64,000 nucleotides of DNA from Candidatus Sulfuritelmatomonas gaucii (GCA_900290245.1 OKRB01000013.1:1-64000); one strand, 5' to 3'; shown: positions 1-9,355, counted from the stretch's first letter. Translations and numbers: made by a program. Notes: generated from the sequence alone by a model not told the origin.

Positions 1-106
1 AATCATCGCAGGAGATTTCGCGAGGGGCCATGCGAGTACCACTTCGCATTCGGGTAAACTAGGCGAGCCCGTAGACATTGTCCCAGAGATAGACTAAAGT
101 GCGCAT

Positions 107-1630
107 GTGACTTACCGACCCGCGCAACTGCCCATCATCGCGCGCGCTCAGTGTAATAAAAGACTTGTCGCCGCCATCGATATCCGGAGAACTTGCACCT
201 ATAACGAACTCCTTGATGCATCCATGCGCGTCGCCAAAGCATTGCTTGCCGGGCGCGCGGATCTCCATGAGGAACGCGTAGCCTTTCTCCTGCCGCCTGG
301 AATCCCATGGATCGCAACCCTTTGGGGAATCTGGCAAGCTGGCGGAATTGCGGTTCCCTTGGCGCTTGGCTCGGCGCGTCCGGAGTTGGAGCATTACATA
401 GGCGACGCCGGCGCATCGGCAATAATCTTCGATGCGGCCACTGAGGCAATGGCCGAACCGATTGCTTCTGCACAGAACATCGCCACGCTTACTTACAAAG
501 AAATTCAAAATGGAGCGCTGATTGAGTTGCCGGATGTCGCTATTGAGCGGCGGGCGATGATTCTCTACACGAGCGGCACCACGAACCGGCCGAAGGGAGT
601 GGTTGCCACTCACGCCAACATTGCCGCACAGATCTCGACTCTGGTGGAGGCCTGGGAGTGGCAGGCCGATGATCGTACTCTGCTTTGCCTGCCTCTGCAT
701 CATGTTCATGGAATTATCAATGTCGTCTCTTGCGCGCTCTGGTCGGGGGCGACCTGCGAGATGATGACGCGCTTCGATGCCAATGTCGTGTGGGAACGAA
801 TCGCCAGCGGCGTTTTAACGGTATTCATGGCTGTTCCGACCATCTATCTCCGTCTCATCTCTGCCTGGGAGGCGGCCCCGGCCCTGCGGCAATTGGAGTT
901 GAGCCATGCGGCGGCCAAGTTGCGCTTGATGGTCTCCGGTTCCGCGGCGCTTCCGGTAAGCACGCTGGAGCGCTGGAAGGAGATCAGTGGGCACATTCTG
1001 CTGGAACGCTACGGCATGACGGAGATCGGCATGGCCCTTTCCAATCCGTTGCACGGCAAACGCGTCCCCGGTAGCGTCGGCATTCCGTTGCCTGGCGTCC
1101 AGGTTCGGTTGTGCGGACAGGACGGCGAGCCGGTGGCCGAAGGTATTCCTGGTGAGATCGAAGTGCGCGGTCCCAGCGTTTTCTCAGAGTATTGGGGTAA
1201 GCCCGAGGCCACGCGAGAGGCTTTCCACGAGGGCTGGTTTCGCACTGGCGATACGGCTGTTGCAGAAAATAGTGTCTATCGCATTCTCGGCCGCACCAGC
1301 ATCGATATTCTCAAGACCGGCGGACATAAGGTTTCCGCGTTAGAGATCGAGGAGGTGCTACTCCAGCATCCTGGGATCGCAGAGTGTGCGGTGGTCGGCG
1401 TCGCCGATGAGGAGTGGGGACAACGAGTTGCTGCCGCCGTCGTTTTGCGGGCCGGTGCGGCGCTCAGTTTGGATTCACTCCGGGCCTGGGCCAGGGAACT
1501 ACTTGCGGGTCATGAGTTGCCTTCCCGACTCCTGGTGCTGGAAGCTCTTCCTCGCAATGCCATGGGCAAGGTGATGAAGCCGGCGGTCACTAATCTCTTC
1601 AGCGAGACGACCATTCAAATGAGAAGTTAG
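107..1630 (+). CDS. AMP-dependent acyl-CoA synthetase, malonyl-CoA synthetase (MatB)-like
   Basis: The 507-residue protein is an ANL-superfamily adenylate-forming enzyme that would activate a carboxylic acid with ATP and load it onto CoA in the cytosol. Visible motifs in order are the P-loop YTSGTTNRPKGV (about residue 154), the substrate-pocket segment PLHHVHGI (about 198), GSAALP, the A5 motif ERYGMTEIGMALSNP (about 300) and GWFRTGDT (about 376), with the C-terminal lysine in MGKVMKP. The RYGMTE.xMALSNP block together with PGSVGIPLPGV resembles malonyl-CoA/methylmalonyl-CoA synthetases (MatB/ACSF3) more than acetyl-CoA synthetases, so a short dicarboxylate is the likely substrate. The start is GTG, because an in-frame TAA lies 12 bases upstream; no strong ribosome binding site is visible. 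No malonate decarboxylase or transporter lies next to it, so its role here is open. Confidence 0.85.
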   Translation: MTYRPAQLPIIARAQCNKRLVAAIDIRRTCTYNELLDASMRVAKALLAGRADLHEERVAFLLPPGIPWIATLWGIWQAGGIAVPLALGSARPELEHYIGDAGASAIIFDAATEAMAEPIASAQNIATLTYKEIQNGALIELPDVAIERRAMILYTSGTTNRPKGVVATHANIAAQISTLVEAWEWQADDRTLLCLPLHHVHGIINVVSCALWSGATCEMMTRFDANVVWERIASGVLTVFMAVPTIYLRLISAWEAAPALRQLELSHAAAKLRLMVSGSAALPVSTLERWKEISGHILLERYGMTEIGMALSNPLHGKRVPGSVGIPLPGVQVRLCGQDGEPVAEGIPGEIEVRGPSVFSEYWGKPEATREAFHEGWFRTGDTAVAENSVYRILGRTSIDILKTGGHKVSALEIEEVLLQHPGIAECAVVGVADEEWGQRVAAAVVLRAGAALSLDSLRAWARELLAGHELPSRLLVLEALPRNAMGKVMKPAVTNLFSETTIQMRS

Positions 1631-1654
1631 GGATTGGTCTGGCCTTTAAGTGGC

Positions 1655-1753
1655 CTAGACATCAAGGGCGAAAGCAGTGGTTGCGTGGCCGAGCTGTTCT
1701 GAGATCACCGTTGCCGGGACGTCGGCCGAAAGTGCCAGGGTACCCGCGATTGA
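1655..1753 (-). pseudogene. Tyrosine recombinase (phage-type integrase) C-terminal remnant
   Basis: The last 32 codons of a minus-strand frame read as the C-terminal box of a tyrosine recombinase: LALSADVPATVISEQLGHATTAFALDV followed by TAG. In family members this stretch is usually LLxAGVPxKVVSERLGHSSxxxTLDxY, where the conserved Gly-His precedes the nucleophilic tyrosine. Here the codon that should give the tyrosine is a stop (GTC TAG instead of GTC TAC or TAT). The rest of the protein (the Arg and His-x-x-Arg boxes) is absent upstream, so this is a decayed stump. It matches the idea that the 1.6-5.5 kb stretch once carried an integrative element, as does the AlpA-like gene at 4559-4783. 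Confidence 0.5.
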
Positions 1754-2490
1754 GCAGAAGAAAGCACGGGGAAAGGTGAAATGAGCTTTTTGGTGTTTGG
1801 CACGATCCCTGAACCAGCCCCGCCCGCCACAACACACACTGGTTGTTTTTGTTTTTTTCACCGCCCTAGCACAATCGTTTTTTCGATGATCAACGGCTTT
1901 GGGTGAAGCTCCGCAGCGCGTTTGTGTATGGCGGGAGGAAACCCACCAACAACCCGCAATCCGTCCGCCAGCCTCATCCCTCCGCGCAGATGATCGTGCG
2001 GACACGCTCCTTTTCCGGTCGAATCCTCTACGGGAATTGACCAGACCGGCGATGAAGCCGCACTCCTGTGCGCCTCCGCGTACTCTTCTCGACGTTCAGT
2101 GTTGAGGCCTGCAAGGTGGCTCAGAGAAGGAAAGCTCTTGACGCCACTGACGAAAAAGCAAATCAAGGCCGTGGAAAAGACGTTGAGAGCAAAAGTCCCA
2201 AAACAGACTTTCCCTCTCAACTTGCAAATCCCGCACACTACGCGGGATTCGCACTTTCACACCGCCTCTACTACGGCTAACTTTTAACAACCGGACTCTT
2301 CATTTGTTCCAAAAAGCGGACATTTTCACTTGCTAACGACACTGCCGAGTTGGCGACAACCCAACCACAATTCGGGTGGTCTTGTAGGACTTGTGCTGCA
2401 TGGGCGACAACCGTTGGAACGATGCAACATGGCGAGGACGGACCGAGGACAGAATCGGCTCGCATGGCGCATGAGAACTGGTTCTTGCAC
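1754..2490. other. Gene-poor stretch next to the integrase remnant
   Basis: About 740 bases with only short, mutually overlapping ORFs (for example 1858-2238 minus and 2099-2287 plus) that show no recognisable domain or convincing start signal. It contains a T-rich run (tggttgtttttgttttttt near 1840-1860) and otherwise unremarkable sequence. It is best read as degraded accessory DNA. No tRNA, CRISPR or intact insertion sequence was seen. Confidence 0.4.
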
Positions 2491-3390
2491 TTACGCCCAG
2501 AGCCGCCGTGGATAGTACCCCGCCTCGATCATGTGGTGAATGTTCTGCATCGCGCGCGAATGATCCTCACGATAGGTCATCCCAAACCAGGAATCTGCGC
2601 TGGGAAGCACTTTCACTCGCATCCTTCCTTCGGTGATCAGCTCGTGCACTGTGTTCGGCAAATAGCATTCGGAGTCGGGGTCGCCGCCATGGCTCTTCAG
2701 GAAGTTCTCGAACTTCTCGGCCATGGGGTTGAGAGCATCCGGTCGGAAGCCCCACATGTTCAACGAGACCACCTCGTTGCCGGAGAGCTTCATTTCCTGC
2801 CCGGCTGCGTCGACGCAGACCGCGTGGCCGCCCTGGCGTTCCACATTCTTGTGCTCAAGAATCCCCTTGAGGAAGCCTTCCTCATCGAGTTGGCAAATTC
2901 CGCGCGCGACCGGCCCGCTCTCCGGCAGCGTGTTGCGCAAGACGTAGCCCACCATGGCGCAATCGTCGGTGCCTGCCTGGAGATGACGCGCCAGAGCCGA
3001 ATAGCTCTGAGCCCCGTAAAAGTCATCCACGTTGATCACTGCGAAGGGCTCGCGAATCTGGCTTACGGCGGAAAGCACAGCGTGTGTTGTGCCCCAGGGC
3101 TTGTTCCTTCCGTGCGGTACCTGGAATCCCCACGGAATCCGCATCACGTCCTGATAGACGTACTCGACCGCGAAGTTGCGGATGAGTCGCGCGCCCAGTG
3201 TTTCCCTCACCGCACGGTCGATGTCTCTGCGGATCACGAAGACAATCTTGACGAAGCCGGCCTTTCGGGCGTCGTAGAGTGAGTACTCGAGAAGGGTCTC
3301 TCCCTGCGGGCCTACCGGTTCTATGACCTTAACGCCGCCGTACCGGTTGCCCTTGCCGGCGGCAAGAACGAGCAATGTTGAGCCGAACAT
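2491..3390 (-). CDS. NDP-sugar pyrophosphorylase-like nucleotidyltransferase
   Basis: A GT-A type nucleotidyltransferase of about 299 residues. From the chosen start it opens with MFGSTLLVLAAGKGNRYGG, the glycine-rich NTP-binding loop of sugar-1-phosphate nucleotidyltransferases, followed by a downstream lysine region (VKVIEPVGPQGETLLEYSL) and the metal-binding acidic motif AVINVDDFYG near residue 115. The protein would join a nucleoside triphosphate and a phosphorylated sugar or related compound in the cytosol. The ORF track start at 3498 is too long: the ATG at 3390 places the glycine loop at the N terminus as in the family and has an AAGGAGA-type site eight bases upstream. No other NDP-sugar pathway genes flank it, so substrate and pathway are unknown. 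Confidence 0.8.
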   Translation of the reverse strand: MFGSTLLVLAAGKGNRYGGVKVIEPVGPQGETLLEYSLYDARKAGFVKIVFVIRRDIDRAVRETLGARLIRNFAVEYVYQDVMRIPWGFQVPHGRNKPWGTTHAVLSAVSQIREPFAVINVDDFYGAQSYSALARHLQAGTDDCAMVGYVLRNTLPESGPVARGICQLDEEGFLKGILEHKNVERQGGHAVCVDAAGQEMKLSGNEVVSLNMWGFRPDALNPMAEKFENFLKSHGGDPDSECYLPNTVHELITEGRMRVKVLPSADSWFGMTYREDHSRAMQNIHHMIEAGYYPRRLWA

Positions 3391-3933
3391 GACGACTCTC
3401 CTTTTTCGGTCGAGGGCAGTGAGGCCGCGCCGCAGCCGCGCGGCTTTACACGCGTTGCCGAAGCGCTCCTGCTTCCGCCGCCAGACTGTCCCGGTCACCG
3501 GTAGTGTACAGCGCCAAATGCGAGGGATTCGAGGACGGTTGAAGCCAAGTAGCCTTATGAGGGACCGCCAAACGCATGGATGCGGACGGACTAAAGCGCA
3601 ACTAAAGCGCGCATGCCGCTCGTGCGTTTTTCAAGGGATTATTTGGACCTTCGCGGGAGGTTTACGGTTTGGGGGCGGTGTGTGGTTTGTGGTTGTATTA
3701 CAGAGCCCCCTTACCCCCACAATTTCATAAACAGAGAATGGTTTCAATCAGCCTGGCAATTTCACCGGTCAAATTCGAGCGTTGACCAACCAAGTTGTAT
3801 GCCTGAGGCGGAGGCTTTTGGACCTCCGCCCCTTGTGGTTTGAGTAGTTGAGTTGCTCTGCAATTCGCCCGGCAACTGGCGAAACGTGAAAACATTAGTG
3901 CGAATTTTGGCCGCCGCGCGCTTATGCCTCCTC
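3391..3933. other. Intergenic stretch, nothing coding recognised
   Basis: Upstream flank of the minus-strand nucleotidyltransferase. The overlapping ORFs here (3323-3730 and 3613-3843 plus) are compositional and resemble no known protein. The only structure noted is the hairpin listed at 3807-3830. Confidence 0.4.
3807..3830. terminator. GC-rich hairpin (possible terminator)
   Basis: Perfect 8-bp inverted repeat GGCGGAGG / CCTCCGCC separated by an 8-base loop (cttttgga). No clear T-run follows on either strand, so the terminator role is a guess; it may be a remnant structure of the old mobile element. Confidence 0.3.
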
Positions 3934-4044
3934 GATTGGTTGATTAGTTGATTGGGTAATTCTCTGATCAAATGATTTCTGATTGAATGATTCAGAGATT
4001 GAATGATTCAGAGATTGAATGATTTGGAGATTGAAAGATTAAGT
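3934..4044. repeat. 16-bp tandem repeat (GATT-rich minisatellite), about 7 units
   Basis: Seven consecutive units of 16 bases (one of 15) can be lined up: gattggttgattagtt, gattgggtaattctct, gatcaaatgatttct, then gattgaatgattcaga twice, gattgaatgatttgga and gattgaaagattaagt. The central copies are identical or nearly so and the outer ones are degenerate, as expected when a minisatellite grows by slippage and its edges decay. It is AT-rich against a GC-rich background and lies outside any gene. Confidence 0.85.
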
Positions 4045-4558
4045 GATTCGGGATGCGTGTTCTTCGTTTTCATCTCAGCTCGATTTTCAGAATATCGGTC
4101 ACGCGGCTGTACACTAGCACATCAGGCTTGGTGCCTTCCTTTGCATCTGCCGTGCAGTCCGCTATTCGCACCAAATAGACAACAAACGGGTCTGTGAACT
4201 TGTCCAGCGCCATATCCTGTCCATTGCGGGGAGGTGATCCGTTTGCTAGACTCCAAGCCTTCTAAAACTTCGACCGCCGTCCTTGTGGTCGCGGGACAGA
4301 CTTGTCACCGAAATTGAGAAAGTAACTCACGAGTGTTACGGAGTCGAGTAAAGAAAACTCCAACCTGAGGCTCCAGCGCCGGAAGGCTACGCACCACACC
4401 GGGCCTTACGAGCCGACGCAGACGGCCTGATATTCGCCTGGAGCAACGCGCGGCAGGTCCACTCCCTGCCTGGTCAGGCTGGGGCTCTCTTTTGGGTTGC
4501 GCACCATTGAATGGCTTCTCCATTTACCCCTGCTCCAGGTCCGCAAACAATTCGGCGG
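4045..4558. other. Intergenic stretch, nothing recognised
   Basis: Between the minisatellite and the AlpA-like gene no frame shows a domain or a convincing start. The 4474-5055 minus ORF overlaps the AlpA-like gene in another frame and looks like a shadow. Confidence 0.35.
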
Positions 4559-4783
4559 TCACCAAGTCTCCTCCAGCCGCGGCCGTCTTCCCTGAGTCCT
4601 GCGGCTCTGTTCAATCTGGCCAGCAAGCCATGCCCCCACTTCGGCTTCGACACGACCCACCGCGCGTGCACCCAAGGAGGCAGGCCTTGGAAAGCTGCCT
4701 TCTGTGATGCGGAGGTAGATGGTTGAACGAGAGAGTCCGGTTCGTGCCTTGACGGCCGGGAGCCGGAGAATAATGTGAGCCAT
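4559..4783 (-). CDS. AlpA-family phage/island regulator (excisionase-like HTH protein)
   Basis: This 74-residue protein is a short DNA-binding regulator of the AlpA/MerR-like excisionase group. The sequence IILRLPAVKARTGLSRSTIYLRITEGSFPRPASLGARAVGRVEAEVGAWLAGQIEQ matches the family almost word for word: a helix-turn-helix (TGLSRSTIY), the wing (GSFPRPxxLGxRAVG) and a terminal helix (EVxAWLAxxI). Such proteins control integrase or excision genes of prophages and genomic islands, acting in the cytosol. The ATG has a GGGGGA site eight bases upstream. The intact small regulator sits 2.8 kb from a ruined integrase end, which suggests that the element decayed but this gene has survived. Confidence 0.8.
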   Translation of the reverse strand: MAHIILRLPAVKARTGLSRSTIYLRITEGSFPRPASLGARAVGRVEAEVGAWLAGQIEQSRRTQGRRPRLEETW

Positions 4784-4998
4784 GTTTGAATCCCCCTGTA
4801 CTCAGTGAGAATAGAATCGGAGGACAGAAACCCAATGGACAGAACCCATGCCACACTTGTGTCCGCTTCGGGAGGAGACAAATCGTCGTGTCCGCCGGTA
4901 CGAGAGATCCGGTAGCGAGAGCCTTTAATGGGCTTCATACCAACAACCCCCTGAATCAACTCGATGATTCGAACTGCAAATTCTTGTGGGCGCTGTTG

Positions 4999-5517
4999 AT
5001 GATGTATGCCGAGGTAACCAGCCCGAGGAAGACAAGGAATGCGGTTCTTGATCAATTGGAGCGCGTATCCAAAACGGTGTCTAAGGTTGTGGCTGATGCT
5101 ACAAAAGTGGCGGCAAGATTGGAATCAGAGATATTTCTAGGGCCTTTTGTTGAGCCACTCCGCCCGTTCCTCGTCGGCTTCGAGGATCTCCCGATGCGGC
5201 TCGTGCAGTTCTCGAATCGGCTAGAAATGGTGCTCGATTCAACTGGAAAGTGCGGTCATAAGCGCCAGAACCTTGCAGCCCAGTTTCTGATCCAAGCGTC
5301 CGAGTTCGTCCGATTGAAGACCGGCCAGCACAATGATGAGCATGTCGCCGACCTGTTTCAGCAGATCGGGAAACGCTCCGTGAAACTGGATCTATCAGGA
5401 GACGCGATCCGCAAGAAGAGAAAGTACCTCAAGGACCAGAATCCGATCGCCTTGGCTAGCGCAGTGAGAAGGGCTAGGCGCCATTGCCAAGATTCAAAGC
5501 CCTCGACCGCATCTTAG
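4999..5517 (+). CDS. Hypothetical protein, probably N-terminally degraded
   Basis: The C-terminal 170 residues of the 4786-5517 ORF look coding: MMYAEVTSPRKTRNAVLDQLERVSKTVSKVVADATK, then a block rich in amphipathic helices (AAQFLIQASEFVRLKTGQHNDEHVADLFQQIGKRSVKLDLSGDAIRKKRKYLKDQNP). I do not recognise a family. The ATG at 4999 is chosen because the residues before it look like non-coding sequence, but the ribosome binding site is poor, so the true start may lie upstream or be lost. It lies between the AlpA-like regulator and the GH2 gene and probably belongs to the old mobile element. No transmembrane segment or signal peptide is visible. Confidence 0.4.
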   Translation: MMYAEVTSPRKTRNAVLDQLERVSKTVSKVVADATKVAARLESEIFLGPFVEPLRPFLVGFEDLPMRLVQFSNRLEMVLDSTGKCGHKRQNLAAQFLIQASEFVRLKTGQHNDEHVADLFQQIGKRSVKLDLSGDAIRKKRKYLKDQNPIALASAVRRARRHCQDSKPSTAS

Positions 5518-5794
5518 CTCGGACTTGCGAGAGGTCAGCGGTCGTGCTTCAGCAACCAGCCGCAACCGGCGCCAGATACGCCATGCGCCGCACCAAGGCC
5601 GTCCCTGGCTCGCGTGGCACTGCCCCAAGGAAATCGACGCGTTTCGAAATCCATTGGCACTTCGGTGGAGGAGGAGGCCAGTTTATGTCTCCAGTATGTC
5701 TCCGGGGGAGCACGTTTTCTAAATGCCTCATGAATATTGACGATTCTCGCGTTTTCCACTTTTTGCATCGGAAAGTGACAGCTTTTTACATTTT

Positions 5795-8209
5795 CTAGCT
5801 CTCGAGATTGGCTGCTTCTGCAGCCAGCGACACGGCACCGGAATGCAGTCCCGGTGAGGACGCCGTTACTACGATGCTGCCGTGGTTCGCTTGCGCCCTG
5901 ATGAATGCGATACAGCGTCCCTCATAGGCACTGCGCTTGTTTGCCTGGAAGGGTTCGTGGGTGGTGTTGTCGCCGTTGTCTACCGCAGCAACCAGCCCTG
6001 GCCCGCGCACGGTGAAGCTGATGAGATTATCTGAGTTGGGAACAACGACTCCATGCGCATCGACGACTTTCGCCTCGATATAATCCACGTGATCCCAGCC
6101 AGGCGCAATCTGTCTGCGATCAGCCGAGAGCACGATCTTCGCCGGAGCCCCCGCAGTACGCAGTTCGTCGGCGGCGACAACGCGGCCGCTATTGGTGGCG
6201 ATCGCGCGCAGCGTGCCCGGAACGAAAGGAACCTGCCAGGTGCGCGGCGAAGCGTCAGGATGAATCGCCTGCGTACCCAGCGACTTGCCATTCAACATCA
6301 ATTCCACCTGCTCAACGTTGCTGTAGACTTCCACGGTTTCTGTGTGCGGACTTGTATGGAGCGGCGTCCAGTCGGCGAAGAGAACCTGGCGAGGGCGCCT
6401 GGGATCTGTGGCTTCACCGGGATCCACGGGTGCTGCCGCGCCAGGCGCAACACGGCGCACGATACGGACCATCGGCGTAGCCGACCACCAGCTGTCTCGC
6501 TTCAGGCCGTCGATATGCGGATCGTCGGTGCGGTCGACCAGGCCGGAGCTGTTGCCGATGTACGGCCACGCATGTGCCTCACCGAGATAATCGGCTGCTG
6601 ACCAAATGAACTGACCGGCACACGGCGGGTTGTCGCGCAGGGCCAGCCAAGCTTCGCGGCCATGGCCGTTTTCTGTGCCGATAATCTTGCGCGTCAGCTT
6701 TTGCTCGTGCGCAGCGAGGATTTCATTCTCGCGGTAGTTTTGGCCGACGACGTCGAGCATATCGGCCAGGCCGTTGTCGTAGTCGTGGCTGACGTTGGGA
6801 CGGAAAAGCGCCATGGTTACCGGTCGCGTGGGATCGTACTGGTGAAAGACCTGAATGAGAGAGGCAAGAATGGAATGCGCGAGCGGGGCATTGGGAGTGT
6901 CGTGAATCTCGTTGCCCGCACTCCACAGGATGATGCTGGGATGATTGCGGTCGCGTAGAACAGTGTCGCGCGTGTCGGCCGCAGACCACTGGTTGAAGTA
7001 GAGGTGATAGTCGTAGCGATTCTTGCCCACTGTCCAGCAATCAAACATCTCGTCCATCACGAGAAAACCCATCTGATCGCAGAGTTCGAGAAAATCCGGC
7101 GAGGGCGGATTGTGCGCAGTACGAATCGCATTGACGCCGAGTCTGCGCAGGGCCGTGAGCCGATGGCGCCATGCATCGAGTGGGACAGCCGCGCCGAATG
7201 CACCATATTCGGCGTGAAGGCACGCACCTTTGATCTTGAAATTCCGTCCGTTCAGCCAGAAGCCAGTGGCAGGATCGAAGTGAAACTCGCGGATGCCAAA
7301 GGCGACAGAATCCTGATCGACGGCGCGGCCGTGGTCGAGCACGTCAACTTCGGCGCGATAGAGAACGGGATGATCTATGTCCCAGCGGTCGGGGTGCGGA
7401 ACAGGAATCTCGGCGGTGAAGACTGAAGAGCTACCAGGCGCGACGTCCTGCGCTGGAGTAGTGATGCGCTCGGCAAGCTTTCCCTCGGGACCGAAAAGAG
7501 ATATGCGCAAGAACGAGTTACGCGCGGTGTCAGATTGATTGATGACCGTGCTTTCGACGCGCACGGTGGCATGTTCAGCGGACACGGACTGTGTGCTGAC
7601 AAAGGTTCCCCATCCCTGTACATGCAAATCGCCGGTTTCAATCAGATGCACGTGGCGATAGATGCCTGCACCCGGCGCCCAGCGAGATGCTGGCTCTTCG
7701 GAGTCATCGCAGCGGACGGCGAGGACATTGGTTTCGCCGGCGCCGAAGCGGAGGTGGCCGGTGAGCTCGTAGCGGAAGCTGACGTAGCCATAGGGGCGAC
7801 GGCCGAGATGCGTGCCATTGATCCACACGTCGCTGTTGGCCATTACACCATCGAACACAATGAAAATGCGCTTATGGGCCGCACTCTGCGGCAACACGAA
7901 GTGCTTGCGATACCAGCCAATGCCTGCGGGAAGGAAAGCGCCGGCGGCGCCAGTTGGATTGGATTTGTCGAAGGGACCGGCAATGCTCCAGTCGTGGGGG
8001 ACATTCAGAGTCTGCCAGGCGGAGTCACTGAAGGCGGGCTCTTTAGCATTGGCAATGTCGCCGCGGGTGAATTGCCAGTTGGCGTCGAAGGACTGCGTTG
8101 AGCGCAGAGCGGGCTGAACGGCATTTCCTGCGGAAGACTGAGCGTGGGCCCAGGCAACGTTGCAGCAGGAGGCCGCGCCGAGCAGGAAGATGGACCAGAG
8201 CATTCGCAT
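5795..8209 (-). CDS. Glycoside hydrolase family 2 (beta-galactosidase type), exported
   Basis: An exported GH2 enzyme of about 804 residues that would remove terminal beta-linked sugars, probably galactose, from glycans outside the cytoplasm. It begins with a signal peptide (MRMLWSIFLLGAASCCNVAWAHAQ), then the jelly-roll sugar-binding domain (FDANWQFTRGD, VPHDWSIAGPF), an immunoglobulin-like domain and the TIM barrel with RTAHNPPSPDFLELCDQMGFLVMDEMFDCW. The acid/base glutamate is in LWSAGNEIHD and the nucleophile glutamate in IIGTENGHG. C-terminal to the barrel come a DUF4982-type sandwich (EVYSNVEQVELMLNGKSLG) and an invasin/Ig-like GH2 end. The ORF track start is 42 codons too early: the ATG at 8209 has a GAGG site and starts directly on the signal peptide. 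A glucuronidase or other GH2 specificity cannot be excluded. Confidence 0.9.
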   Translation of the reverse strand: MRMLWSIFLLGAASCCNVAWAHAQSSAGNAVQPALRSTQSFDANWQFTRGDIANAKEPAFSDSAWQTLNVPHDWSIAGPFDKSNPTGAAGAFLPAGIGWYRKHFVLPQSAAHKRIFIVFDGVMANSDVWINGTHLGRRPYGYVSFRYELTGHLRFGAGETNVLAVRCDDSEEPASRWAPGAGIYRHVHLIETGDLHVQGWGTFVSTQSVSAEHATVRVESTVINQSDTARNSFLRISLFGPEGKLAERITTPAQDVAPGSSSVFTAEIPVPHPDRWDIDHPVLYRAEVDVLDHGRAVDQDSVAFGIREFHFDPATGFWLNGRNFKIKGACLHAEYGAFGAAVPLDAWRHRLTALRRLGVNAIRTAHNPPSPDFLELCDQMGFLVMDEMFDCWTVGKNRYDYHLYFNQWSAADTRDTVLRDRNHPSIILWSAGNEIHDTPNAPLAHSILASLIQVFHQYDPTRPVTMALFRPNVSHDYDNGLADMLDVVGQNYRENEILAAHEQKLTRKIIGTENGHGREAWLALRDNPPCAGQFIWSAADYLGEAHAWPYIGNSSGLVDRTDDPHIDGLKRDSWWSATPMVRIVRRVAPGAAAPVDPGEATDPRRPRQVLFADWTPLHTSPHTETVEVYSNVEQVELMLNGKSLGTQAIHPDASPRTWQVPFVPGTLRAIATNSGRVVAADELRTAGAPAKIVLSADRRQIAPGWDHVDYIEAKVVDAHGVVVPNSDNLISFTVRGPGLVAAVDNGDNTTHEPFQANKRSAYEGRCIAFIRAQANHGSIVVTASSPGLHSGAVSLAAEAANLES

Positions 8210-8492
8210 AAGAGACCTCGATTTGGTAAGCCGCGCAGAGTTGCAGGCGGCGATGCAGATCATTCGCACCAAGGTTATACTGCCGAGAGACCTGGCCGTT
8301 TTCGCACCGTCAATGACCCAACGACAGCGGACCACTCTTGGATTGCCTGTTTGTAGTTACTTCCTCGCGGGAACTGGTCGAAGGGCCATGGAATATCAGC
8401 ACGTGATCGAGACAGCGCCGCACCAGTGCGTAGCTAGGAGCGAGTCGCTGATTCGCTAGCCGGCCGGCGATTGAGTGCGTGGAGTGGATTGA

Positions 8493-9046
8493 ATGGCTAC
8501 GGAGATGCTCCGATCAACTGAGCGACTGAGTCTCGCAGACTCCTTGCGCGAGTTTCATACCGAGACTGGCCGCCCGCTGCTCGACCTCGTCGATGAATCA
8601 CCGGTGCTCCCGTGTTTCTTCGCCACTTTGCCTGCGCTTTTTGTGCGCAGGCCCTGGACCGCGTTTCCCAGGCGCATTCGCAGATTGAGGCGAAAGGCGT
8701 GCGGCCCGTCTTTGTGCATCTCGGCTCGCCGGAACGGGCGAAGCCTTACTTCGACTACTACCATCTCTCTGATGTGGAGAGGATCAGTAATCCGGAGGCA
8801 ACGCTGTATCAGCTTCCCGCCTTTGGTTTGTCGCGCACCAACCCTTATCTGCACTCGTTGCACCCGGCGGTCTTGATGGGCTGGCTCAGGGGCGCGCTGT
8901 TCAAGTATGGAATCGGGCTGATCAAGGAAGATGCGGAGCAGATGCCGGGCGTGTTCTTTCTGAAAGAGCGGAAGATTGTGCGTGCCTTTCGGCATCGAAC
9001 GATCGCCGATGAACCAGATTACCTGAAGCTGGTTGGCGCGGGATAA
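8493..9046 (+). pseudogene. Peroxiredoxin-like (AhpC/TSA 2) protein, frameshifted
   Basis: Two frames together make one SelL/AhpC-TSA-type redox protein of about 184 residues. The first frame gives MATEMLRSTERLSLADSLREFHTETGRPLLDLVDESPVLP, and from 8612 the second frame continues as VFLRHFACAFCAQALDRV and runs to the stop at 9046 (HRTIADEPDYLKLVGAG). In homologs the motif SPVLxVFLRHFxCxFC is continuous, so a one-base change near the ctcccg at 8606-8611 has broken the reading frame. The thioredoxin-fold Cys-x-x-Cys (CAFC) is intact. Either the gene is a recent pseudogene or the read has a single-base error; a GTG at 8612 could only yield a protein lacking the N-terminal strand. It would act in thiol redox chemistry. 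Confidence 0.65.
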
Positions 9047-9355
9047 TGCGAATTCAGTAGCCCCATGCTCTCCCAGATCTCATCATCTGGACCTCCGCCA
9101 CATGGACGTCGTGCTGTCCGTGGAGCCCTGGACATGGGGGCGCCCATGGTTGCGCCTGATTTGCATCCCTAGAGCCGAGCCACCCGCCAGCCCGAACGCA
9201 TTCCTTTTATTGCCGGATGGTTTGGGGAATTTCAAAAGACTTCCACAGTTCTCTTATAGGTTTTGCCAACGTCCTGACTGATCATATTCTCATTACTACG
9301 CGAGATGGAGATCTCTGGAGATTTCTCGTCTTCCAGTTGACCCAGATCTTGTTCG
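9047..9355. other. Intergenic region upstream of the APC permease
   Basis: No gene seen. The last 100 bases are more AT-rich (ttctcattactacgcgagatgg) and probably carry the permease promoter, but no clear -35/-10 pair can be fixed by eye. Confidence 0.3.

Noticed and set aside
2277-2465. Possible insertion-sequence end (motif ttccaaaaagcggacatttt) near 2305-2330
   Set aside because: No transposase frame or matching terminal repeat was found nearby; the motif alone is too weak.
2350-3282. Long plus-strand ORF of 310 codons
   Set aside because: It lies antisense to the nucleotidyltransferase and has no domain; it exists because of codon bias on the other strand.
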